A program made the translations under genes and the position numbers. Shown piece by piece: positions 44,541 through 52,212 of a stretch of 64,000 nt of DNA. The DNA comes from Paenibacillus sp. V4I7 (lineage in GTDB: Bacteria > Bacillota > Bacilli > Paenibacillales > NBRC-103111), in NCBI RefSeq assembly GCF_030817275.1, contig NZ_JAUSZD010000002.1, positions 6,448,001 through 6,512,000 on the forward strand, read 5' to 3'. Each line of letters starts with the position of its first letter. The first letter of the stretch is position 1. The notes below the pieces were generated by a model. The model made no database searches and had not been told where the DNA came from. It was given only the letters and a program-made list of their open reading frames with translations.

Positions 44541-44592
44541 ATTTAAAAAACACAAAACCCCGACTCCTTTCCGATTTAGAAAGGAAGCGGGG
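44541..44592 (-). terminator. Intrinsic terminator after the truncated 44.7-kb gene
   Basis: CCCCG..TCCTTTC and GAAAGGA..CGGGG form a stem with two internal mismatches; on the minus strand it is followed by TTTTGTGTTTTTT. Confidence 0.75.
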
Positions 44593-44672
44593 CATTCTTT
44601 GCTACTCGGTTATTTCGTGATATCCATAGTGTGCCACAATATTGTCAGAGAGCGCAACAGGAAAATAGATAA

Positions 44673-45607
44673 CTACAAAATCCGGCTGAACGATCCGAAA
44701 TCGGAAAGATTGCGGCCGGCCATCCGGTTCAGCTTTAGGTAACTGTACGCGTATTTATAATAATGGCCGTGCCTGCTGTCCGCGAATGCCTGCTCCCAGT
44801 ATGGCTGTTCCAACGGACTGCTCATGGGTATTTTAAATGGTGGATCATATTCCGTCGGATTTTTTTCCAGCCCGTTTGCGTAGACCAGAATGTCCACTCT
44901 TGTGAATAAGGAAGTCTCCGACTGAACAAGCCCATGATCGCGAAATACTTGCTTCAGCTCTAAGATGGAGTGGCCATGAGTAAGGAGGTGTCCGAGCTGC
45001 ATATCGCCTTTTTCCATTTGGTACGGCCTCTGAAAGTTATGGAAAAGATCAAGCACAACAGCGGGAGTCAGTTGAACCCTTGTTGTCGTTACAGGGATGT
45101 CTTCAGGATCAATGACGATGTTGTTTCCGTTTATCGTTACATAACCCGGACCGGACGCAGCAAATCCCTCCAGCAATGCAGTCATGGCATTGTACAATTC
45201 GACCGTTGCCGGAACTTCGGAGCGAGAGAGCGCAGCCAGCATATAATACGCATAGATCACATCATGACCCAATGCATGGCAAGATTGATCTTTTTTGACG
45301 AGCAAGCTCAAAATACCATTACGAAAGCCTGCGTATTCCTTGTGGGCACGATACTGCTTATCGTTTGGGTGTTCCTCCACCGTTTTTTCGAGATGTTTGC
45401 GAATCGTGGCTTCCAGCGTTCCCGGTACCAGGTTTTCTTCCAAAACTCCAATCAAGGCTAAAACCGCGCACGCCCAGTGGCCTTCCCAAATGTTCGTCTG
45501 CGATGATTCAATCATTTTTTGGCATGCCCATTTCTTGTAAAAATCGATACCCAGAGCGGATCCCCTCCTTTTTACCGTCAGCCAGTCAAAGTACCAAAAA
45601 ACCTTTT
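44673..45607 (-). pseudogene. 5'-truncated gene of unknown function
   Basis: From the ATG at 45515 the frame encodes 280 residues, but protein-like sequence continues upstream of it (WYFDWLTV, then GIDFYKKWACQKM) to a stop at 45608. No ATG, GTG or TTG exists in that upstream part and no ribosome site precedes 45515. Hence the gene seems to have lost its 5' end. The visible part is alpha-helical and rich in Trp, His and Tyr (SSQTNIWEGHWACAVLAL); I do not recognise the family. It ends with a proper terminator. The break lies against a foreign-looking AT-rich gene. Translation from CTG at about 45559, after AAAGGAGGGG, is a remote possibility. Confidence 0.5.
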
Positions 45608-45635
45608 ATTATAGCAATAGTAAACATACTTTGTT

Positions 45636-46397
45636 CTATAGATAGTGCATCGTTATCTCACTTCTGACTAGAAATCTTGCATTAATACCCGTCTGCCCAA
45701 TCCCCTTAGATATGTAGTAAGTCCCAAATCGATTTTTATGGAGACCCTTATAAATCCCCATCCTAGGCAATTTACCCGCATTTTTGATTCTAAAGAAAAA
45801 TGGAACATTAAATTGTTTACCATGTAGATGCCCAGCCACTAAATAGTCATATTGTATATTTAAATGTAAGACTACGTTAGGATCGTGGGTAATAACGATT
45901 TTAGTTTTACTATGATCAACATTTTGAAACGATCTTTCTATATTGCTCTTGCCTGAATCAAAATCATCAATTCCAATTAACTCAAATTGCTCTAAATGTA
46001 CCGATTCATTAGTTAACAAATGCAAACCATATTTTCTTAGTAGATTGATTAAATCCTGTACATTTTTTTGCTGATAATCATGGTTTCCGAGAACACAATA
46101 AATGGGTACGTTACATATAACCAAAGCTCTGAGATACTTTTCTAGTTTAAAGAGACTTTTTCGATATTTGGTAAAATCACCTGTAACAAAAATATAATTT
46201 GGTTTCTCACGATTAATAATAGTTGTAATTTTAGATGGACTTATCCTTAATCGTTCTACATGCATATCACTAATCTGTAGGATTTTCAATCTTAAATCCA
46301 GAGGGTATTTAATCCGCTCAACTTTTAGCCATTGTGTAGGTAAAATGAAAATTATATAAAATAAGAGTATTAGAATCAATATGGATAAATAAGTCAA
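45636..46397 (-). CDS. AT-rich metallophosphoesterase (YkuE-like)
   Basis: A 253-residue protein. Residues 1-20 form a membrane helix (YLSILILILLFYIIFILP). The calcineurin-type motifs are ordered: ISDMHVERL, VTGDFT, LGNHDYQ, VITHDPNV and AGHLHGKQF. Relatives such as YkuE cleave phosphoesters at the membrane. Base composition is far more AT-rich than its neighbours, with many AAA, AAT and TTA codons, suggesting recent transfer. The adjacent gene is truncated at the boundary. Confidence 0.88.
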   Translation of the reverse strand: MTYLSILILILLFYIIFILPTQWLKVERIKYPLDLRLKILQISDMHVERLRISPSKITTIINREKPNYIFVTGDFTKYRKSLFKLEKYLRALVICNVPIYCVLGNHDYQQKNVQDLINLLRKYGLHLLTNESVHLEQFELIGIDDFDSGKSNIERSFQNVDHSKTKIVITHDPNVVLHLNIQYDYLVAGHLHGKQFNVPFFFRIKNAGKLPRMGIYKGLHKNRFGTYYISKGIGQTGINARFLVRSEITMHYL

Positions 46398-46485
46398 ATA
46401 ACTTCACCATCCTCCTCTTAGAAATTTATTTTGTCGAAGTTAACATATATTCTAGATATTTCGGAATATTCCTTTACAGTTAAAA

Positions 46486-46536
46486 AAGGCGCTGCAGTGG
46501 TGCTAAGAAGTAAACACTTCCCACCCTGCAGCGCCT
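46486..46536 (-). terminator. Intrinsic terminator after katA and the PerR fragment
   Basis: AAGGCGCTGCAG and CTGCAGCGCCTT form a perfect stem around a long loop that can pair further; a T6 run follows on the minus strand. Confidence 0.9.
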
Positions 46537-46546
46537 TACTATTTTT

Positions 46547-46822
46547 TTACGAACAAATTGCGGCTTCATATCGTAAGGAGGCACCGATAACAGCCAATTC
46601 ATTAACCAATCCTAGCTGCTTGAATACGTGCAAGCTGCTGTTAACTGTCATAGCATTAATATGAGGATACTTTACACTGAGCCCTTCACATATGTCTTTG
46701 ACCGTTGTGTAACTCCCCTGTGCATAAAGATATTCCAATAACGCACGCCGCTGCGGTGTTAAGGTAATATTTTTGGCCCACATCTTCTGCAGCGCTAAAT
46801 TCAGATCATGTTGTACCATCAT
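46547..46822 (-). CDS. PerR-like protein reduced to its DNA-binding domain
   Basis: A 91-residue protein matching the first two thirds of PerR/Fur: LTPQRRALLEYLYAQG, VKYPHINAMTVNSSLHVFKQ, then RYEAAICS and stop. Full-length relatives are near 145 residues. The C-terminal dimer domain with its Cys4 zinc site is absent, and PerR residues His37 and Asp85 are replaced (Tyr/Thr and Glu). So it should not sense peroxide or metal. GAGGAGG lies 5 bases before the ATG. It follows katA by 44 bases and shares its terminator, so it is likely co-transcribed. It is either a decaying gene or a small DNA-binding modulator of the katA control region. Confidence 0.8.
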   Translation of the reverse strand: MMVQHDLNLALQKMWAKNITLTPQRRALLEYLYAQGSYTTVKDICEGLSVKYPHINAMTVNSSLHVFKQLGLVNELAVIGASLRYEAAICS

Positions 46823-46866
46823 GGAAACCTCCTCTACGATTTATTGACATTTATTTATGATGACCT

Positions 46867-48330
46867 TTAACGTTTCAAATGTTGTAAGTAAGTCGATATG
46901 TCCACGTTCAAGCCTTCCGCCAAACTTTCTCCCAACTTTGCATCAGCTCTATAAAAGTTACAAATCGCAAGCAGTTTCGATTTCTCATGTACGGAGGAGA
47001 GGTCTCCTACCAAATTGGAAATGAAGTTTGCTTGCTCCTGTTCAGTGAAGCTGCGGAATGTGTCTCCGGCTTGTGCGAAATCATTGGTTTTCGCGATTTT
47101 TTGTCTAACAACAGTTCCGCCCAGTGGTGCGCTGCTATCGCGGAATTCAGGCGCTTCTTTTGGTGCATCAGCATGACGAGTCGGCTCATAATTTACACTG
47201 CCAGCCTGCTGCTTCATTTGCATAGCGCCATCGCGTTGGTTATTTTGCACGGTTGCATAAGGGCAGTTCACCGGAATTTGCAGGTAGTTGGCACCGAGAC
47301 GGTGTCTTTGTGTATCTGGGTAGGAGAAAAGTCGGCCTTGCAGCAGCTTATCTTCCGAAGGCTCGATCCCTGATACCAACACACTTGGCGCAAAAGCTGC
47401 TTGCTCCACATCTGCAAAAAAGTTCTGAGCGTTGCGGTTTAACGTCATCGTCCCTACTTTTTGCAAAGGTATCAGATCTTCTGGCCATACTTTTGTTGGA
47501 TCCAGTGGATCAAAATCGTAAGCATCCAGATCTTCTGGCTGCAGCAGCTGCACATGCAGATCCCATTTCGGGAATTCGCCGCGATCGATGTGGTCGTACA
47601 AATCTCTTGTCGCATGGCTGAAATCCTCGCCCTGAATGACTGATGCTTCGGCTTTGCTCAAATTGCGAACGCCTTGATGCGGTTTCCAGTGATATTTCAC
47701 ATACACATAATTCCCTACGGAATTGATCCATTTAAACGCATGGACACCAAATCCATTCATTTCACGGTAATTCGCCGGCGTTCCGTAGTCTGAGAATACC
47801 CAAGTCAGCATATGTGTCGATTCCGGTGTCAGTGACATGAAATCCCAATAGCGGTCAGGTGTCTGAACATTTGTGTCAGGCGCGGGCTTTAAGGAGTGAA
47901 CCATATCAGGGAATTTCATCGCGTCACGGATAAAGAAAACAGGAAGATTATTGCCGACTAGATCGTAGTTGCCTTCTTCTGTATAAAATTTAACCGCGAA
48001 TCCACGTGGATCGCGTGCTGTTTCAGGTGACCCTTGACCGTGAATAACGGTGGAAAAGCGTACGAATACCGCCGTTTCTTTGCCCGCTTCAGCTAGGAAT
48101 CCTGCTTTCGTATAGCGTTTCATGGAATTCTCGACCGTAAAGGTTCCAAAAGCTCCCGCTCCACGCGCATGAACCACACGCTCCGGAATACGTTCCCGAT
48201 CAAAATGAGCGATTTTCTCTAATAAGTGGTAATCCTCCAATAGCGTCGGGCCGTTCTGACCTGCTGTCCGTGAGTTCTGGTTATCGCCTACAGGCGCACC
48301 TTGATTCGTTGTTAAGTGGTTATGGGACAT
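46867..48330 (-). CDS. katA: Monofunctional haem catalase
   Basis: A 487-residue clade 3-type catalase. The active-site His54 is in RVVHARGAGAFG, and the distal Asn is in YDLVGNNLPVFFIRD. The proximal haem-Tyr motif is RLFSYPDTQRHRLG near residue 337. It decomposes H2O2 in the cytoplasm. The ATG at 48330 is chosen since AAGGAGA is 6 bases upstream; the one at 48336 overlaps the SD. A PerR box and strong promoter precede the gene, so peroxide induction is expected. Confidence 0.96.
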   Translation of the reverse strand: MSHNHLTTNQGAPVGDNQNSRTAGQNGPTLLEDYHLLEKIAHFDRERIPERVVHARGAGAFGTFTVENSMKRYTKAGFLAEAGKETAVFVRFSTVIHGQGSPETARDPRGFAVKFYTEEGNYDLVGNNLPVFFIRDAMKFPDMVHSLKPAPDTNVQTPDRYWDFMSLTPESTHMLTWVFSDYGTPANYREMNGFGVHAFKWINSVGNYVYVKYHWKPHQGVRNLSKAEASVIQGEDFSHATRDLYDHIDRGEFPKWDLHVQLLQPEDLDAYDFDPLDPTKVWPEDLIPLQKVGTMTLNRNAQNFFADVEQAAFAPSVLVSGIEPSEDKLLQGRLFSYPDTQRHRLGANYLQIPVNCPYATVQNNQRDGAMQMKQQAGSVNYEPTRHADAPKEAPEFRDSSAPLGGTVVRQKIAKTNDFAQAGDTFRSFTEQEQANFISNLVGDLSSVHEKSKLLAICNFYRADAKLGESLAEGLNVDISTYLQHLKR

Positions 48331-48383
48331 CTGCATTCTCCTTCGTAGGTAAAATTGTAATAAAATAGTACGTCACTTATTTA

Positions 48384-48398
48384 GAATAATTATTATGT
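48384..48398 (-). promoter_or_regulatory. PerR box at the katA transcription start
   Basis: On the minus strand ACATAATAATTATTC contains the full core ATAATNATTAT of the PerR consensus TTATAATNATTATAA. It lies directly after the -10 box at the predicted start, a position suited to repression. Confidence 0.75.
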
Positions 48399-48405
48399 AA
48401 TACCT

Positions 48406-48434
48406 ATTTTATTTTAATTGAGAAGAGTTGTCAA
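48406..48434 (-). promoter_or_regulatory. Sigma-A promoter of katA
   Basis: TTGACA (48434-48429) and TAAAAT (48411-48406) on the minus strand are separated by exactly 17 bases. Confidence 0.75.
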
Positions 48435-48847
48435 TAACGCTTTCTACGCTTGTTAAACCTGAAATTGCTGTAATCTACAAAGGTGTGATCTTTAAAGGGA
48501 ACAAGGATCCGCTATTTGTGCGGAAACACCCGAATCTAGGATTAAGAGGAACGTAGATCCTCTATTTCGCAGTTATCCCCCCTGTAAAGATGAAATATAT
48601 GGTTACAGACACGACTCCACATCCCCTCGCACCTGTAACGATGAAAAATATCTTTACAGCTTGTGCGTTGGCTGTGGGTTATTGCACACTTTGCAACAAT
48701 ATGAATAAAATTGGCTACATCCACTCCCATTGGAAAATGTGCAGTATTCTAAGGAATGGGTATATCATTATGAGGTGGAGATTGGATTATGTGCAATGAA
48801 ATCATCTCAATCTCTCATGCCTCAGAAAACTTATACTTTCTTATTCT
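48435..48847. other. Gene-free region with repeats upstream of katA
   Basis: Short frames here lie across repeats and lack ribosome sites. GGAACAAGGATCCGCTATTT near 48499 and GGAACGTAGATCCTCTATTT near 48550 are related direct repeats, followed by the family A copy at 48582. Confidence 0.5.
48582..48660. repeat. Dispersed palindromic repeat, family A, copy 4
   Basis: Nearly identical to copy 1 at 11718 (CTGTAAAGATGAAATATATG, then CCACATCCCCTCGCA, then CTGTAACGATG and ATATCTTTACAG), with only a few substitutions over 79 bases, although the copies are 37 kb apart. Confidence 0.75.
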
Positions 48848-48896
48848 TAAAAAAAGCCGTTAAGTCCCACCGCACATGCGGACGAACTTAACAGCC
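48848..48896 (-). terminator. Intrinsic terminator of the pectin operon
   Basis: GCCGTTAAGT and ACTTAACAGC flank an inner CGCACATGCG; a T-rich tract follows on the minus strand. Confidence 0.75.
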
Positions 48897-48918
48897 TTCA
48901 AAACTAGTGATTACGCGA

Positions 48919-50556
48919 TTATCTTCGAATCCATTCTGCAATTGGCAATCCTAATTCCTTCATACCCTCAACAACTAAGTTAGCCACTTCAACCGCACCG
49001 GCTTCTGAGAAATGTGTATCATCTTTGAGCCCATCCGGATAATTGGCATATTCCGCAGGATTAAGCCAAAGAAACAACGATTTCGTCCGTTCTGCTCCCC
49101 ATTTTATGAAAAGCTCTTTGCTCTTTTCCGCTAAATCTATAACGGCTACCTCGCATTCCTCCGCTAGTCGCTTCATAGCAGCCGGATATTCACCATGCGT
49201 ATCGGTGAATATTCCCTGCTCGTCAAAGCTGCGCCTTTGAACAGAGGTGATCAGAACCGGTGTGGCCCCTTTTGCCCTAGCCCCCTCCACATACTGCCGC
49301 AGATGATCCAGATAACTTGTCCGGGGATTGGTATGTCTTTCTTTATCGGGTTTCTGATCATTATGACCGAATTGAATAAAGAGGTAGTCCCCTGTACGTA
49401 TCCGTTTTAATATAGCGGCCAAACGCCCCTCATCGATAAAGCTTTTGGAGCTTCTTCCCGAAGCGGCATCGTTGCTTACAGCTACACTGTTTTCAAACAA
49501 ACGTCCCAGCACCTGTCCCCATCCAAGACGCGGATAGTAAGAGGACGCATAGCTCGACATGGTCGAGTCACCAGCCAAATAAAGGGTAATCGGTTGTATA
49601 TCCGATGTCGGATTCCAACCGTCATGGCCCGCTAGAATATGCTGGGCAGTAAGCCGCTGCGCTTCCATGTGAGTGGGTGCCTTGGACCATTCTATGCGTC
49701 CTTGGTTAACAGCTCCAGGACCAACGCTTCCGTATTCCATGAATTCAAGCGCATCCACACTCTCCCGTTCGTTCCATCTGTCCCATCCTTCCACCTTGAT
49801 ATGGGGTCCCAACCAGCAGTTAATGAAAGCAACCTTTGCGTAATTCCTCCAGGGTCTTCCCAAACCAACCGATTGCTCAGGCGCATCACCGGTTAATTTA
49901 CATCCAATAAACACATACCCAAATTGCACATCCTCTGGTGTTGATGCTGCCGTGATCCACCCCCGTCCAGACGAAGAAATTTCACAATCCTGAAAGACAG
50001 CCGTAGCCGATCCGAAAATAAAATCAACATCCCCTTGGATATAACAGCGCTCATAATATTGACGCACTGGGCGTGTAGGGACGCCATCTCTAGGGCCCCC
50101 GAAGCTAGCACGGTCTCTCGGTTTGGGTGGCAAAGGCCCCGTAAACAACGTATCCTGATGACCAAGAAATTTGCAATCTTTAAAGGAGACCCGATCACCG
50201 TCGACGTAAGCAGCCAGCGCTTGCCCGACGATTTCCCCTTTTCCGGCTGAATTCTCGAACGTGATGTTCTCGAACGTAACATCATCCCCACTAATAAATA
50301 CAGTGTAAGAATGAAAGGTGTTGTAAAGCTCTCCGTTCGGGAACGTCTTATTGGCATAATCATCATAGGTGATGATCGTCGTCTCCGCTGATTCCCCGAT
50401 CAAACTGATAAGCGGTTTATGGATGTGAAGCTTTTCTTTGTAAATACCGCTTTTTATGTAAATGATCATCCGTTCTATCTGTCCATCAGGAATTTGATTG
50501 ACTGCCTCCTGTATGCTAACGAAATCTCCACTTCCATCTGCTGCTACTGTAATCAT
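48919..50556 (-). CDS. Fused pectin methylesterase and rhamnogalacturonan acetylesterase
   Basis: A 545-residue two-domain protein. Residues 1-310 form a pectinesterase beta-helix with the catalytic Asp135 (LGHQDTLF), Asp178 (GDVDFIFG) and GLGRPWR (231-237). Residues 323-545 form an SGNH esterase of the RgaE/YesT type: LAGDST (block I), GRSSKSF, FGHND (Asn399) and DDTHFSEAG (Asp512, His515). One removes methyl esters from galacturonan, the other acetyl from rhamnogalacturonan. No signal peptide is present, so it should act on imported oligomers in the cytoplasm. It overlaps the binding-protein gene by 4 bases (ATGA) and ends the operon. Confidence 0.93.
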   Translation of the reverse strand: MITVAADGSGDFVSIQEAVNQIPDGQIERMIIYIKSGIYKEKLHIHKPLISLIGESAETTIITYDDYANKTFPNGELYNTFHSYTVFISGDDVTFENITFENSAGKGEIVGQALAAYVDGDRVSFKDCKFLGHQDTLFTGPLPPKPRDRASFGGPRDGVPTRPVRQYYERCYIQGDVDFIFGSATAVFQDCEISSSGRGWITAASTPEDVQFGYVFIGCKLTGDAPEQSVGLGRPWRNYAKVAFINCWLGPHIKVEGWDRWNERESVDALEFMEYGSVGPGAVNQGRIEWSKAPTHMEAQRLTAQHILAGHDGWNPTSDIQPITLYLAGDSTMSSYASSYYPRLGWGQVLGRLFENSVAVSNDAASGRSSKSFIDEGRLAAILKRIRTGDYLFIQFGHNDQKPDKERHTNPRTSYLDHLRQYVEGARAKGATPVLITSVQRRSFDEQGIFTDTHGEYPAAMKRLAEECEVAVIDLAEKSKELFIKWGAERTKSLFLWLNPAEYANYPDGLKDDTHFSEAGAVEVANLVVEGMKELGLPIAEWIRR

Positions 50557-52088
50557 GATTTATCGCCCTTTCTGGTCGCTCTGTAGGCATCAAATTGTTT
50601 TTGAATTTCGGTCATGACATGATTCATACCTGCATCCTTCAACTTCGCTCTAAATCTCTCCATCGTTACTGCCCAATCTACCTTAGCGTCATACAAGAGA
50701 GGCAGGTACTCCGTAATAATAACGTTAAGCTGGGCAATCTCCGATTTGATTGGAGCCAGGTCGGGTACAAAACCCAGCGTTGGCGATACTATCGCTTCCT
50801 TATCCCAGTTACGCAGCTGGTTGCTGTATTCGGGTGAGATATACTTACTGAAACGAACATATCGGATATCGTTCCAGCTCCAACTGATCGGCGTATATTG
50901 ATGTTTAGGCTCAATCCCGTCATAATCGATGGCGCCGTCCTTCAACTTATAATTAACATCCTTAATCCCATAGGTGAACAGATCATAGTTTTCCTGACTG
51001 CTCCTCAGCCAATTGATGAAAGCTACAGATTCATTTACATGCTGACTCGTTGAAAAAACGGAAAGAATATTGTCCGCTCCGGTGAACAGGTACTTGGGTT
51101 TTTCCGGATGTAGATACACATTTTCCAGCTCTCCCTCTGGGTTCATTGCTTTAAAAGCATCGATTCTCTCTGTTTGCTTCAAAACAACGCTCCAAGTAGC
51201 GGCAACTTTACCCGAGTTAAAGGCAATTTCAGGGTCCGGATAACGAGAAGTATCTGAAGGTCCATACGGGATATATCCCTTCTTCTGCCAGTCATGCATC
51301 TTCTCCATGATATTCTGGAAAAAGTCCGATTCATACGTATTTCTGACCTTAAGCTGCGGATCCGCAGGATCAATATAAACGGGAGCATTCAGGTATCCGC
51401 CGGCAAAAAAAGCCACATCGCCATATTCTCTAAGCAAGAATCGGCCAGTATCATAAAAATAGGGTGTAATCGCCGGCTCATTCTTATGAATCGTTTCCAA
51501 ATATAAATCCATGTCTGCTACTGTCTTGATTTCCGGAAGACCGTACTTCTTTCTCAAATCACCTCGGATCTGTACGAAGCTTTGAAATTCCGAAATCGGC
51601 ATCACACGAGGAATACCGTAGATATGACCGTTAATCGTCACACCTTGAAAAGCGTAATCCGGTGTGCTTTTGACGATATTCTGACCATAATTTTCGAGTG
51701 CAGCATCAAGGGGAGCAAGCACTTTTTTGGAAACAAAATCCGATATATTGGAAAATGCCGATAAAGCTATGTCATAAGGCTCGCCACTCGCTGCGATCAG
51801 CCATACTTTATTCCAATACTGGTCATAAGGGATATACGTAAACTCCAGCTTAATCGGTAAACCATCCTTGGCCAGCTTAGCTTCAACAGCTCGAATGACT
51901 TCTTCCTGAGCAGCCGGTTTGTCCAAAGGAAACAATAGTTTAAGTGTTGTTGGCTGTATGTCCGATTTAGCTGGTGCCGGTGTGGAAACCATCGATGACT
52001 TATCAGGATTCGCCCTGCAATAGGTGATGATCACAACGAATAAAACTGTAGTTAATACGAAAAGCAATACATACATGGACTTTCTCAT
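50553..52088 (-). CDS. Extracellular solute-binding protein (second of the pectin operon)
   Basis: A 511-residue binding protein with an N-terminal hydrophobic segment (MYVLLFVLTTVLFVVIITYC). The Cys could be acylated, but ITYC is a poor lipobox, so a plain membrane anchor is possible. The body is LplA-like (PYDIALSAFSNISDFV). GGAGGAGAG lies 8 bases before the ATG. A hairpin and a cre box separate it from the first binding-protein gene, so it may also have its own promoter. It is coupled to the esterase gene by an ATGA overlap. Confidence 0.9.
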   Translation of the reverse strand: MRKSMYVLLFVLTTVLFVVIITYCRANPDKSSMVSTPAPAKSDIQPTTLKLLFPLDKPAAQEEVIRAVEAKLAKDGLPIKLEFTYIPYDQYWNKVWLIAASGEPYDIALSAFSNISDFVSKKVLAPLDAALENYGQNIVKSTPDYAFQGVTINGHIYGIPRVMPISEFQSFVQIRGDLRKKYGLPEIKTVADMDLYLETIHKNEPAITPYFYDTGRFLLREYGDVAFFAGGYLNAPVYIDPADPQLKVRNTYESDFFQNIMEKMHDWQKKGYIPYGPSDTSRYPDPEIAFNSGKVAATWSVVLKQTERIDAFKAMNPEGELENVYLHPEKPKYLFTGADNILSVFSTSQHVNESVAFINWLRSSQENYDLFTYGIKDVNYKLKDGAIDYDGIEPKHQYTPISWSWNDIRYVRFSKYISPEYSNQLRNWDKEAIVSPTLGFVPDLAPIKSEIAQLNVIITEYLPLLYDAKVDWAVTMERFRAKLKDAGMNHVMTEIQKQFDAYRATRKGDKS

Positions 52089-52113
52089 CTCGATCTCTCT
52101 CCTCCAGCCACCT

Positions 52114-52127
52114 TGAAATCGATTACA
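52114..52127 (-). promoter_or_regulatory. Consensus cre (CcpA) site inside the pectin operon
   Basis: TGAAATCGATTACA on the plus strand (its complement fits too) matches TGWAANCGNTNWCA at every position. It is 26 bases upstream of the second binding-protein gene. It could repress an internal promoter or act as a roadblock when preferred sugars are present. Confidence 0.65.
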
Positions 52128-52165
52128 ATTATGCCTTAGGCTGATCGGCTATCCCCCTATTTTAA

Positions 52166-52204
52166 GATAAACACAGCAGCCACGTAAACGGCTGCTGTGT
52201 TATC
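52166..52204 (-). promoter_or_regulatory. Intercistronic hairpin after the first binding-protein gene
   Basis: ACACAGCAGCC and GGCTGCTGTGT form an 11-bp perfect stem 9 bases after the stop. The T tract on the minus strand is short (TTTATCTT), so partial termination or 3'-end protection is likely, as in the first importer cluster. Confidence 0.65.
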
Positions 52205-52212
52205 ATCACTAA

